Shown in pieces: positions 44,895 through 57,200 of a DNA stretch of 64,000 nucleotides. The position numbers and the translations under genes are program-made. Origin of the DNA: Bufo bufo (Eukaryota; Chordata; Amphibia; Anura; Bufonidae). The notes beneath the pieces are model-generated. The model was given only the letters and a program-made list of their open reading frames with translations. It was not told where the DNA came from and made no database searches. The stretch's first letter is position 1. Every line of letters starts with the position of its first letter. The DNA is taken from assembly GCF_905171765.1 (NCBI RefSeq), contig NC_053390.1:587848471-587912470 (forward strand), in the 5' to 3' direction.

Positions 44895-44945
44895 CAGCCA
44901 ATCAGCAGCCAGCCAGCCCTGTGATGTCACAGCCCTATAAATAAC
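44895..44945 (+). promoter_or_regulatory. Outer hAT promoter (CCAAT, CRE-like, TATA)
   Basis: CCAAT at 44898-44902, GTGATGTCAC at 44921-44930 and CTATAAATA at 44935-44943 are spaced like a polymerase II promoter. The downstream text (GCCATTTTCCAGTGTA..GTAGGGAGAGA) resembles that below the inner hAT TATA box, suggesting homologous leaders. Confidence 0.5.
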
Positions 44946-45334
44946 CTCAGCCATCTTGGATTCTGCCATTTTCCAGTGTACTTAGTGTAGGGAGAGATGT
45001 CAGCAGGCGCTAGAGACAGTGCTAGAGAAAACTTTATTGTGTTAAAAAAAAAAAATTTACAAGTGCAGGGAAAGATTATTCAAGGTGTAGAGAAAGGATA
45101 GGGAGGAATCATTCCACAGCATTTATGTTGAACAGGGTTCAGTAGGGGAGGTTACAGCCTGGGTAATAGTAACAATCCGATTACACCGTGCTGCACTGAC
45201 TGGGCACCCAAATTGCCATTATAGAGCTCTGTAATTCCAGCAAACCGTTCTTGTTATTGGGGTGCAAGTGCTGTTTGATACAGCCATTAACAGGGTTTAA
45301 AACAAGGAAATATTTCTATGTCTTATTTGCCCTT

Positions 45335-45735
45335 GTGCGGTGCAGTTATATGTTCGAAAGCATTTTTTGTCTTGTATTAGTGGGGAAAAAAGGCTTAGCC
45401 GTTGTGTGGTGAAGTGCGATTATTGTGCATGTATTAGTGGCAAAAGAAAAATATATTTGCCGTTCAGCGGTGCAGTTATATTTTCTAAAGCCCTTTTTGT
45501 CATGTAATAGTGGTAAAAGAAAAATATATTTGCCGTTCAGCGGTGCAGTTATATGTTCTAAAGCCTTTTGTGGCGTGTATAAGTAGAAAAAAATTTGTTG
45601 CACAAAAAAAGGATTTGCCACTGTGTGGTGAAGTGAGAAAATTACAGCCTTTTTTGTTGTGTATTAGTGGAAAAAAATTGCTTATTTAGCGGTTGTGTGG
45701 TGAAGTGAGAAAATTACAGACTTTTTGGGGTGTTT
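45335..45735. repeat. Minisatellite in the outer hAT leader, ~65-85 bp unit
   Basis: Five to six degenerate units built on GTTCAGCGGTGCAGTTATAT, TCTAAAGCCTTTTTTGT and GTATTAGTGGAAAAAA. It lies just left of the inner hAT insertion point. Confidence 0.75.
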
Positions 45736-46089
45736 TAATTTCCTTTTTATTTATTTATCTGATCTATAGTGATGGATGAACATCGGCAGGAACGATTCAC
45801 GATCGCGCAAACACGATCAAATGTTTGCGAACCACAAGTTCACGGCGGGCCCCATTCACATTAATGGCAGGTGAACCTGAAAAACCTTCAGGTCATTATT
45901 GCACCAATTACTTACAATAAGTGCACAAATCGTCCCACAACATGGACAGTGACATACCACTGGGGGATCAATGGCAAAAATTCCCACAAAAAATATGCAT
46001 TTTAATCAGGGTCCATTTTTATGCATCTTAAAGGAAAACTGTCAAAAATGTGGCCTGTTGGAACCTAGAAAATTTTTATTTTAGGCCAC

Positions 46090-47930
46090 GGGAGAACAGG
46101 CCACAAACATTAGGCATTCACCGGATAGAAAACATCAGATGATTATGTGGCTGTCACGGCTGAGGATGGGGGAAATCCTCAGCCGTGTGGAGCCCGGTGA
46201 TGTTACGGCTGCTTGGCCATGAAGACAGGATTAGGGAGCAGGTCACCTCCTAAACGCATCCCTAACCTGACCCTGGCTCCTAGCTACATGAGCCAACCTT
46301 GATGGTAGGAGGGCCCATGCTCCGGAACCTAAAAGTCCCTGCTAGCCCTCAAGATGACCCTCACCTAGGAGCTGAGTAAGACAAGCCCACTCCTCCTAGA
46401 CACGGAGGAGCAGGAGTCTCAACGGCCAAGCTGCAGGAAAAGGGGAGACATAAACAGCTCTATGGATATGGCAGGTGAACAAAGAGTTCCACCTACCTGC
46501 CACAGCCTTGCTGACTGGATCCCTGTGTTAGCAGGGTGCAGATCACAAAAGCATCCCCACACAGGGACCCAGATCCATAGCTGCACAAAATCACATATAA
46601 AACATCACACGGACATCACACATAACTAGAAATAACTTAAAGCGACATTATGGTTATGACCACAGGGGTGGCTCTTACTGGCAGGTAATAAAGACATGAG
46701 GCTGCTCTCAGCTAAGCATGGCTGAAGCAACCTGCAGGCCTGCAAAAGCAGTGAGGCTTTATAGACCAGGAAGCCACACCCCACAGTCGGACACACCCAG
46801 TGCACACACACACTAGGAAGGAGATTAACCCTTCCAACACCAGGGAAGGGAAAACACCACTTAAAGGGGACGTGCACACAATAACATAAAAAGGAAGTGC
46901 ACACATACACACATCACACAAGACCGCATGCACAACGTAGCGAGCTGCAATGGCACAGCTCAGCCTGCTACGCTGCCACATACATACTGTTGCCAGCGGC
47001 AACCACAGGTGAGGCAAATACCACAGCCCTCACCTGTGATTGAACACCAAAGAAAACCGCTGACAACCGCATGCGGTTCAGGAGTCACGGTCATAGCCAT
47101 GGCCGTGACAGTGGCTGGAGGTATATTAGATGGTCATTGGATATAAATTTTACTGCAGGCCAGTACAAATAAATGTCAAATACATATGTTTAAAATAACA
47201 AAAAATATCAAATTTGATTAAAAACATGGCTAACGAAATCCCCCCTCTTGAATAAACCCCAAATGATAATAGGTGAAATTCGATAACACGTGGTCGTCAC
47301 AGGTGTTGAATTCCTCAGAGGCCCCAAAAATTAGGCATTCACCGTACGGAAAAGAACAAGAGATTATGTGGCTGGAGGTATATTAGACGGTCAATGGATA
47401 TCAATTTTACTGCAGGCCAGTGGACTACAGGCCCCAAAAATTATTCATTCACCGCACAGAAAAGAACAATTGATAATGTGGCTGGAGGTATATTAGGCGG
47501 TCACCATATAGCAATTTTACTGTTGGTAAGTTAGATTACAGGCCCCAAAAATTATGCATTCACAGTACATAAAACATCAAGTGATTATGTTGCTGGAGGT
47601 ATATTAGACAGTCAATGGATATCAATTTTACTGCAGGCCAGAGGACTATAGGCCCCAAAAATTATTCATTCACCGGACAGAAAACATCAAGGGATTATGT
47701 GGCTGGAGGTATATTAGACGGTCATTTGATATCAATTTTACTGCAGGCCAGTACAAATACATGTCAAATACATATGTTTAAAAGAACAAAAAATATAAAA
47801 TTGGATTAAAAACATGGCCAACGAAAACCCCCCTCTTGAAAAAAAAGCTAATGATAATAGCAGAAATTCGATAACACGTGGTCGTCACAGGTGTTGAATT
47901 CCTCCGAGGTCCCAAACATTAGGCATTTAC
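46090..47930. repeat. 110-bp minisatellite at the inner hAT 3' end
   Basis: Units of about 110 bases containing TTATGTGGCTGGAGGTATAT, TGGATATCAATTTTACTGCA and GGCCCCAAAAATTA. About five are visible, plus two copies of a longer variant ending GATAACACGTGGTCGTCACA (47285 and 47870). The array is interrupted by a solo LTR. The homologous array in the copy at 62470 has a different unit number. Confidence 0.85.
46152..47110 (-). mobile_element. Solo LTR inside the 110-bp array
   Basis: It starts TGTCACGGCTGAGG and ends GGCCGTGACA, inverse LTR termini, flanked by GTGGC on both sides (46147-46151, 47111-47115), which rejoin the interrupted unit GTGGCTGGAGG. On the minus strand a TATA-like CTATAAAGCC lies near 46757-46766, giving the orientation. 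The internal retroelement has been lost by recombination. Confidence 0.85.
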
Positions 47931-48033
47931 CGGACTTAAAAGGCCTTTTATGCCGCTGTATTTACAATAGACAAGGTCCATTCTTTGTTCCTGATGATGG
48001 CGGATATGCGTGGGCTGGCATGAGGAAATTCAA

Positions 48034-51000
48034 TTAAACGTGGTTGTCATAGGTGTTGAATTCCTCTGATATCAATGCCTCATTCATTTTTAGAAATGTG
48101 ATGTAGTCCACACTGTCGTGAGCTAGGCAAGTGCGTTTATCGGTCAAGATCCCTCCTGCTGCACTAAACCTCCTTTCTGAGAGGATACTCGACGAGGGGC
48201 AAGCCAAGAGTTCCATGGCAAATTGTGCCAGCTCTGTCCACAGGTCAAGCCTGCACACCCAGTAGTCAAGGGGTTCCTCACTTCTCAGAGCGTCCACATC
48301 GGACATTAACCCAATGTAGTCCGACACCTGTAAGTCTAGGCATTCCCTGAGGCTGGAACCGGAGGGCGGCTGTCGATGGGTTGGCTGCAAGAATGATCTC
48401 ATATCCGAAGAGACAACACATCTTCAAACCGCCCTCTTCTTGCATGCGCTGTAGGATTAGTACTCGCAACTGTTTCTCTGTGGGTGGAAATTCCTCTACC
48501 AGTACCCGCAACAGCAGAATTCAGCATCTCTCGAAGCAAGACCTGGAAATGCTGCATTCTGACAGCCCTCTGTGATGCTGGTAACATGTATGCCATTTTG
48601 TGTTTGTACCGGGGGTCTAATTACATTGCCACCCAGTACTGGTCCTTGCCCTTTAAGCTTTTTATACGGGGGTCCCTCTTCAAACACTGGAGCATGAAGG
48701 CCAACATTTGCCCTAAATTGGAATCAGTGGAGCGGCCTGGCTTCTGCTCATCGCCCAGGAGAATGTCATCCTTGGTCTCTTCCCCCCATCCACGGACAAC
48801 ACCAGTGATCCCAGAAAAGTTTAAAGCCTGTTCTTCCTGCTCCTCCTCCTCCTCCTCCCCGTCCCCAGGCACCATCCTCCTCTGACTCCTCTTCAGACTC
48901 CTGCTGAGTTGTCTCAGATGGAGTAGCCCCCCTGGTAATTCATTCAGCATTGCGACTTCCTCATCTTCCTGATCCTGCTCCTCGACGGCTTGATCAATGA
49001 CATGACGCAATGCGCGCTCCAGAAAGAAGCGTAAGGTACGATGTCCCTGATGGTGCCCTGGCTGCGACTGACCAGTTCGGTGATCTCATAAAATGGCTGC
49101 AGAAGTCTGCAAGCATCGTGCATAAGCAGCCACTGGAGCAGAGAAAAAAAACAAGCTCCCCAGAACCTGTCCTGCTGCAGAGTTTGTACAGGTAGTCGTT
49201 AATGGCACGTTTTTGCTGGAGCAGCCTATCAAGCATATACAAGGTGGAGTTCAAGCATGTCAGGCAGTCACAAATTAGATGTCTGACGATTAAATGGTGT
49301 CACCGCTGAACATCAGCAAGGCCAGCCATGGCCGTGTAAGATCTTCTAAAATGGCCAGAGAATTTCCTGGCCTGCCGCAAGATGTCCTGGACCCCGGGGT
49401 ATTTGGCAATGAATCGCTGCACGACTAAGTTCAGGACGTGTGCCATGCACGGCACGTGTGTCATCTTGCCCTGTTTCAGCACGCTCAGCAGATTGGTACC
49501 ATTGTCGCACACCACTTTACCAACTGTCAAATTGAGCAGGGTTAGCCATTGATTGGCCTGTGACCGCAGAGCTAAAAGCAGTGCAGGACCGGTGAGGCTC
49601 TTGGCTTCCAGGCACAACAGCTGCAGCACAGCATGAAAATGTGGCACGTCTAATAGGTTCTGGAAAGCTGGGGGTAAGGGTGCAGTGGAAGAGGCGGTAG
49701 CAGTGAAAAGGGAGGAGTCAGCCGAGGAGGAGATGGAGAATGGAGTAGAAGGAGAAGAAGAGGCAGGCTTGCATGCAATCCGTGGCGGTAGCACCAAATC
49801 CACACGGGTGCCACGGGTTGCATGCTTAAAAGCCATCAGAAGGTTCAGCCAGTGGGCAGTAAAAGTTATGTACCTTCCCTGCCCGTGTTTGCTAGACCAT
49901 GTGGATGTGGTCAGATGTGTCTTGGCACCGACACTGTGTGCCAGAGATGCATTCACTTGCCGCTAAACATGGCTATATAGCTCTGGTATGAACTTCTGGG
50001 AGAAATATTTCCTTCCAGGGACCTTCCATTGCGGTGTGCCAATGGCCACAAAATTTTATATATTTTTTATATGGCAGTAGTTGGTGGGCTAGCAGTTTTG
50101 AAAAGCTGGCGGTCAGCCGTTGGGCAAGAGGGTTATCCAGGATCATCAACTTTTTACGTTCGATTATTTGGGCCATGGAAGCCTGCCTTTTGCCAGATGA
50201 ACGCGACGATGGCACGGTGGAGTGAAGGACAAATGGGAGCAGAGAGGAGAAGGAGAAGAGGCAGGATGTGGAGCGCCGAGAGTGTGGTTTTGTGGGTTCT
50301 GACGGTGTTGCTCCCATTGGGCTCGGTGATTGGAGGCCAGGTCCCTTCTTAAGGCGTCTCTGGTGCGTCCCTAGGTGAGTGTTGGGCTTATCACGACTTA
50401 TGCATTGACAGCACAAGCTGCAGATGGGAACACTATTGTCAGCAGCTGACACGTTAAAAAAAAAAAAAAATGCGGAGCCATGTGCCGGCGTCCTGGAAGC
50501 GCAAGATGTGACCGTGCATGATGGATGCCTCGCTCCAGATACATTTGCAGTCTGCTTTTTGCCTCCTGTGCTCTGTGAGTTCTGCCTGCTTCTCCTCCTT
50601 CTCCTCCCTATCTGCTGCTCCATTTCTCCCTCTGAACTCACCTCCTTTTCATCTCTTCTGGGCACCCACGTGATGTCTATCGACACGTCATCATTGTCAC
50701 CTTCACCACCATTTACATTAGAGATCTCGGAGTAGGGAGCAACAGCGGGGACCACCCTACTTGGGCTGATCTGGGTACTGTTGTCAGACCGCTGGGTGGC
50801 GGTCGTTGCTACCTCCTCGTCCTCATCCGATGCCAAGAATGGCTGCGCATTGGTAAGGTCTGGGAATGGATGGGAAAATAATTCCTCTGACTCGAGTGGA
50901 GGGGTTATGGTGGTGGTGGTTTCTTTGGGGGTGCACACAGCAAAGAGTGAGGAGGGTGCTGATACAGAGGATGAGGAATATGCAGAAGCGGAAGGCTGAG

Positions 51001-51148
51001 TGAGCCACTCAACCAACCCTGGTGCATCCTTTGAGGTAATTGCATGCACCTTCTGCAACTTCCCACTTAGGCTCCGGCCTGGTGCATCTGCCCGACCCCT
51101 ACCACTCCTGCTGAATGGCTGACCTCTTCCTCTGCCTGTCATTTTCAA
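48034..51148 (-). pseudogene. hAT transposase pseudogene (inner element)
   Basis: Reading from 51148: a basic and acidic N-terminal region with VEWLTQPSAS; a BED-type zinc finger near 50.4-50.5 kb (ICSLCCQCISR followed by HLGTHQRRLK) damaged by an A-run at 50456-50470 that encodes FFFFF in place of the expected aromatic W/YF; a catalytic RNase H-like part (49956-49300) with HLTTSTWSSKHGQGRYITFT, where the first catalytic Asp appears replaced by Ser, then VVCDNGTNLL with the second Asp and CMAH; an acidic spacer (E/Q-rich, about 48.85 kb); and the C-terminal hAT dimerisation region (48402-48034) with LDYWVCRLDLW and SERRFSAAGGI carrying the last Glu. At least four frameshifts separate these blocks. 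It cannot make an intact enzyme. Confidence 0.85.
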
Positions 51149-51239
51149 AAAGACCCTGTGACAAAGTCCTTATAGATGAGCAGTTTTTGTGGAAGCAGGT
51201 ATATAGAACCTATTAATGAGTATTTGCTGTAAGCTGTTT

Positions 51240-54200
51240 TATTTGTGGCCAACTGGTATATCACACCAGTTGAAATTAGTTGTTCCAATAGCTTGGCTCC
51301 CTCTGTATAGCTGCGGTATCGCAGCAGAAAAGCACACAAATGCTGCACAATACAAATGCACTATATAGAAACTAAATTATAGGTATATCACACCCCTGCC
51401 TCAATCAGTTTTTTGGGGGAGCAACTGGTATATCACACCAGTTGCAATTGCATGTTCCAATAGCGTTGGTCCCTCTGTATAGCTACGGTATCTCAGCAGA
51501 ACCGCACACAAAAGCTGCACAATACAAATGCACTATATAGAAATTATATTATAGGTATATCACATGGCTGCTTAATTCAGTTTTTTTTGGGGGGGGGGCA
51601 ACTGGTATATCACACCAGTTGCAATCAGTTGTTCCAATAGTGTTTGTCCCTCTGTATAGCTGCAGTATCTCAGCAGAACCGCACACAAATGCTGCACAAT
51701 ACAAATGCACTATATAGGAAGTTTAATATAGGTATATCACACCCCTACCTCAATCAGTTTTTTGGGGGGGCAAATGGTATGTCACACCATTGGCAATTAG
51801 TTATTCCAACTGCGTTGGTCCCTCTGTATAGCTACGGTATCTGAGCAGAACCACACACAAATGTTGCACAATAAAACTGCACTATGTAGAAATTAGATTA
51901 GAGATATATCACACCCCAGCATCAATCAGTTTTTTGGGGGGCAACTGGTATATCACACCAGTTGCAATTAGTGGTTACAATAGTGTTGGTCCCTCTGTAT
52001 AGCTGCGGTATCTCAGCAGAACCACACACAAATGCTGCATAATACAAATGCACTATATAGAAATTATATTATAGGTATATCACCCCACTGTCTCAATAAG
52101 TTTTTTGGGGGGAAACTGGTAAATCACACCAGTTGCAATTAGTTGGTCCAACAGCGTTGGTCCCTCTGTATAGCTGCGGTATCTCAGCAGAACCGCACAC
52201 AAATGCTGCACAATACAAACGCATTATATAGAAACTAAATTATAGGTATATCACACCCCTGTCTCAATCAGTTTTTTGAGGGAGCAACTGGTATATCACA
52301 CCAGTTGCAATTACATGTTCCAATAGCGTTGGTCCCTCTGTATAGCTGCGATATGTCAGCAGAACCGCACACAAATAATGCACAATACAAATGCACTATA
52401 TAGTAATTATATTATAGGTATATCACACCGCTGCTTCATTCAGTTTTTTTGGGGGGCAACTGGTATATCACACCAGTTGCAATTAGATGCTCCAATAGCG
52501 TTGGTCCATCTGTATAGCTGCGGTATCTCAGCAGAACCGCACACAAATGCTGCACAATGCAATTGCATTATATAGAAATTATTTTATAGGTATATCACAC
52601 CAGTTGCAATTAGTTGTTCCAATAGTGTTTTTCCCTCTGTATAGCTGCGGTATCTCAGCAGAACCGCACACAAATTCTGCACAATATAACTGCACTATGT
52701 AGAAATTATATTATAGGTATATCACACCCCTGCCTCAATAAGTTTTTTTGGGGGAAACTGGTATATCACACCAGTTGCAATTAGTTGTTCCAATAGCGTT
52801 TGTCTCTCTGTATAGCTGCGGTATTTCAGCAGAACCGCACACAAATGCTGCGCAATACAAATTCACTTTATAGAAATTATATTATAGGTATATCACACCC
52901 CTGCCTCAATAATTTTTTTTGGGGCGCAACTGGTATATCACACCAATTGCAATTAGTTGTTCCAATAGCATTTGTCCCTCTGTATAGCTGCGGTATCTCA
53001 GCAGAACCACACACAAATGCTGCATAATACAAATGCACTATATAGAAATTATATTATAGGTATATCACACCCCTACCTCAATCAGTTTTTTTGGGGGGGC
53101 AACTGGTGTATGCTGCAGCAGAACAGCTCACAAATGCTGCACAATGCAAATGCACTATATAGAAATTAAATTATATTTCCTTAGGCCTCATGCACACGAC
53201 CGTTGTGTGCATCCCTGGCCGTTGTGCTGTTTTCCGTGGGGGGGGGCCCACTGGCCACCAATGAGTTAACTACAGGGGAGGGAGGGGGGGGGCGGCCGCA
53301 CTGGCCACCAATGAGTTAACTACAGGGGAGGGAGGGGGCCCATTGGCCACCAATGAGTTAACTACAGGGGAGGGAGGGGGGGGGGCCGGCCGCACTGGCC
53401 AACAATGTGTTAACTACAGGGGGGGGGCTGCCCCCTGCTGCCTGGCAGCACCTGCTAGGCAGCAGGGGGCAGTCATTTACACAGTTCTTTTAGTATATTC
53501 TAACCTGAAGAGTCCCCATCACCATGGGAACGCCTCTGTGTTAGAATATACTGTCGGAATTGAGTTTCACGATGTAACTCAAATCCGACGGTATATTCTA
53601 ACATAGAGGCGTTCCCATGGTGATGGGGACGCTTCAAGTTAAAATATACCATCGGATTGGAGAAAACTCCGATCCTATGGTATATTAACTCCTGACTTTA
53701 CATTGAAAGTCAATGGGGGACGGATCCGTTTGAAATTGCACCATATTGTGTCAACGTCAAAGGGATCCGTCCCCATTGACTTGCATTGTAATTCAGGACG
53801 GATCCGTTTGGCTCCGCACGGCCAGGCGGACACCAAAACAACAGTTTTTTCATGTCCGTGGATCCTCCAAAAATCAAGGAAGACCCACGGACGAAAAAAC
53901 GGTCACGGATCACGGCAAAGCGGAACCTGTTTTTGCGGACCGCAAAAAAATACGGTCGTGTGCATGAGGCCTTAATCTGTTTTTTTGGGAGGCAACTGGT
54001 ATATCACATTAGTTGCAATTAGTTGTTCCAATAGCGTTGGTCCCTTTGTATAGCTGCGGTATCTAAGCAGATCCACACACAAATGCTGCACAATACAAAT
54101 GCACTATATAGAAATTATATTATAGTTATATCACACCCCTGCCTCAAAAAGTTTTTTTGAAGGGCAACTGGTGTATCACACCAGTTGCAATTAGTTATTC

Positions 54201-57200
54201 CAATAGCGTTGGTCCTCTGTATAGCTGCGGCATCTCAGAAGAACCACATACAAATGCTGCACAATACAAATGCACTATATAGAACTTATATTATAGGTAT
54301 ATCACACTCCTGCCTCAATCAGTTTTTTTTGGGGGGCAACTGGTATATCATACCAGTTGCAATTAGTTGTTCCAATAGCGTTTGTCCCTCTGTATAGCTG
54401 CGATATGTCAGCAGAACAGCTCACAAATGCAGCACAATACAAATGCACTTTATAGAAATGATATTATAGGTATATCACACCCCTGCCTCAGTCAGTTTTT
54501 TTGGGGGGCAACTGGTATATCACATCAGTTGCAATTAGTCGTTCCAATAGCGTTGGTCTCTCTGTATAGCTGCGGTATCTCAGCAGAACCGCACACAAAT
54601 GATGCACAATACAAATGCACTATATAGTAATTATATTATAGGTATATCAATCCCCTGCCTCAATCAGTTTTTTTTTGGGGGGGGGCAACTGGTATATCAC
54701 ACCAGTTGCAATTAGTTGTTCCAATAGCGTTGGTCCCCCTGTATAGCTGTGGTATCTCAGCAGGAACGCAAACAAATTCTGCACAATACAACTGCACTAC
54801 GTAGAAATTATATTATAGGTATATCACAATCCTGCCTCAATAATTTTTTTGGGGGGCTACTGGTATATCACACCAGTTGCAATTAGTTGTTCCAATAGCG
54901 TTGGTCCCTCTGTATAGCTGCTCAGCAGAGCCGCGCACAAATGCTGCACAATACAAATGCACTATATAGGAAGAATATTATAGGTATATCACACCCCTGC
55001 CTCAATAAGATTTTTTGGGGGAAACTGGTTTATCACACCAGTTGCAATTAATTGTTCCAATAGCATTTGTCCCTCTGTATAGCTGCGGTATTTAAGCAGA
55101 ACCGCACACAAATGTTGCACAATACAAATTCACTTTATAGAAATTATATTACAGGTATATCACACCCCTGCCTCAATCTGTTTTTTTGGGGGGCAACTTG
55201 TATATCACACCAATTGCAATTAGTTGTTCCAATAGCTTTGGTCCCTCTGTTTAGCTGCGGTATCTCAGCAGAACCGCACACAAATGCTGCACAATACAAA
55301 CGCACTTAATAGAAACTAAATTATAGGTATATCACACCCCTACCTCAATCTGTTTTTTGGGGGAGCAACTAGTATATCACACCAGTTGCAATTAGATGTT
55401 CCAATAGCGCTGGTCCCTCTGTATAGCTACGGTATGTCAGCAGAACCGCACATAAATGCTGCACAATACAAATGCACTATATAGAAATTTTATTATAGGT
55501 ATATCACACTGCTGCTTCATTCAGTTTTTTGGGGGCAACTGGTATATCACACCAGTTGCAATTAGATGTTCCAATAGCATTGGTACCTCTGTATAGCTGT
55601 GGTATCTAAGCATATCCACACACAAATGCTGCACAATACAAATGCACTATATAGAAATAATATTATAGTTATATCACACCCCTGCCTCAAAAGGTTTTTT
55701 TGGAGGGCAACTGGTGTATCACACCAGTTGTAATTAGTCGTTCCAATAGCGTTGGTCCCTCTGTATAGCTGCGGTATCTCAGCAGAACCGCACACAAATG
55801 ATGCACAATACCAATGCACTATATTGAAATTATATTATAGGTATATCACACCACTGTCTCAATAAGTTTTTTTAGGGGGAAACTGGTATATCACACCAGT
55901 TGCAATTAGTTGTTCCAATAGCGTTGGTCCCTCTGTATAGCTGCGATATCTCAGCAGAACCGCACACAAATGCTGCACAATAAAAACGCACTATATAGAA
56001 ACTAAATTATAGGTATATCACACCCCTGCCTCAATCAGTTTTTTGGGGGAGCAACTGGTATATCACACCAGTTGCAATTAGATGTTCCAATAGCGTTGGT
56101 CCCTCTGTATAGCTGCGGTATGTCAGCAGAACCACACACAAATGCTGCACAATACAAATGCACTATATAGGAATTATATTATAGGTATATCACACTGCTG
56201 CTTCATTCAGTTTTTTTGGGGGGCAACTGGTATATCACACAAGTTGCAATTAGTTGTTCCAATAGTGTTTGTCCCTCTGTATAGCTGCGATATCTTAGCA
56301 GAACCACACACAAATGATGCACAATACAAATGCACTATATAGAAATTATATTATACGTATATCACACCCCTGCTTCATTCAGTTTTTTGGGGGGGCAACT
56401 GGTATATAACACCAATTGCAATTAGATGCTCCAATAGTGTTGGTCCCTCTGTATAGCTGCGGTATCTCAGCAGAACCACACACAAATGCTGCACAATACA
56501 AATGCACTATATAGAAATTATATTATAGGTATATCACACTGCTGCTTCATTCAGTTTTTTTGGGGGGGCAACTGGTATATCACACCAGTGGCAATTAGTT
56601 GTTCCATTTGCATTGGTCCCTCTGTATAGCTGTGGTATCTGAGAAAAACCACACACAAATGCTGCACAATACAAATGCACTATATAGATATAATATTATA
56701 GGTATATTACACCCCTGCCTCAATCAGTTTTTTTTTGGGGGGGGGGGCAACTGGTAATCACACCAGTTGCAATTAGTTATTCCAATAATGTTGGTCCCCC
56801 TTTATAGCTGCGGTATCTCAGCAGAACCGCAAACAAATTCTGCACAATACCAATGCACTATATTGAAATTATATTATAGGTATATCACACCACTGTCTCA
56901 ATAAGTTTTTTTAGGGGGAAACTGGTATATCACACCAGTTGCAATTAGTTGTTCCAATAGCGTTGGTCCCTCTGTATAGCTGCGATATCTCAGCAGAACC
57001 GCACACAAATGCTGCACAATAAAAACGCACTATATAGAAACTAAATTATAGGTATATCACACCCCTGCCTCAATCCTTTTTTTGGGGGAGCAACTGGTAT
57101 ATTACACCAGTTGCAATTAGATGTTCCAATAGCGTTGGTCCCTCTGTATAGCTGCGGTATGTCAGCAGAACCACACACAAATGCTGCACAATACAAATGC

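Noticed and set aside
49973..51148. 391-codon frame as an intact host gene
   Set aside because: It contains a damaged BED finger and continues in other frames into hAT catalytic and dimerisation domains, all inside transposon ends; a decayed transposase explains it better.
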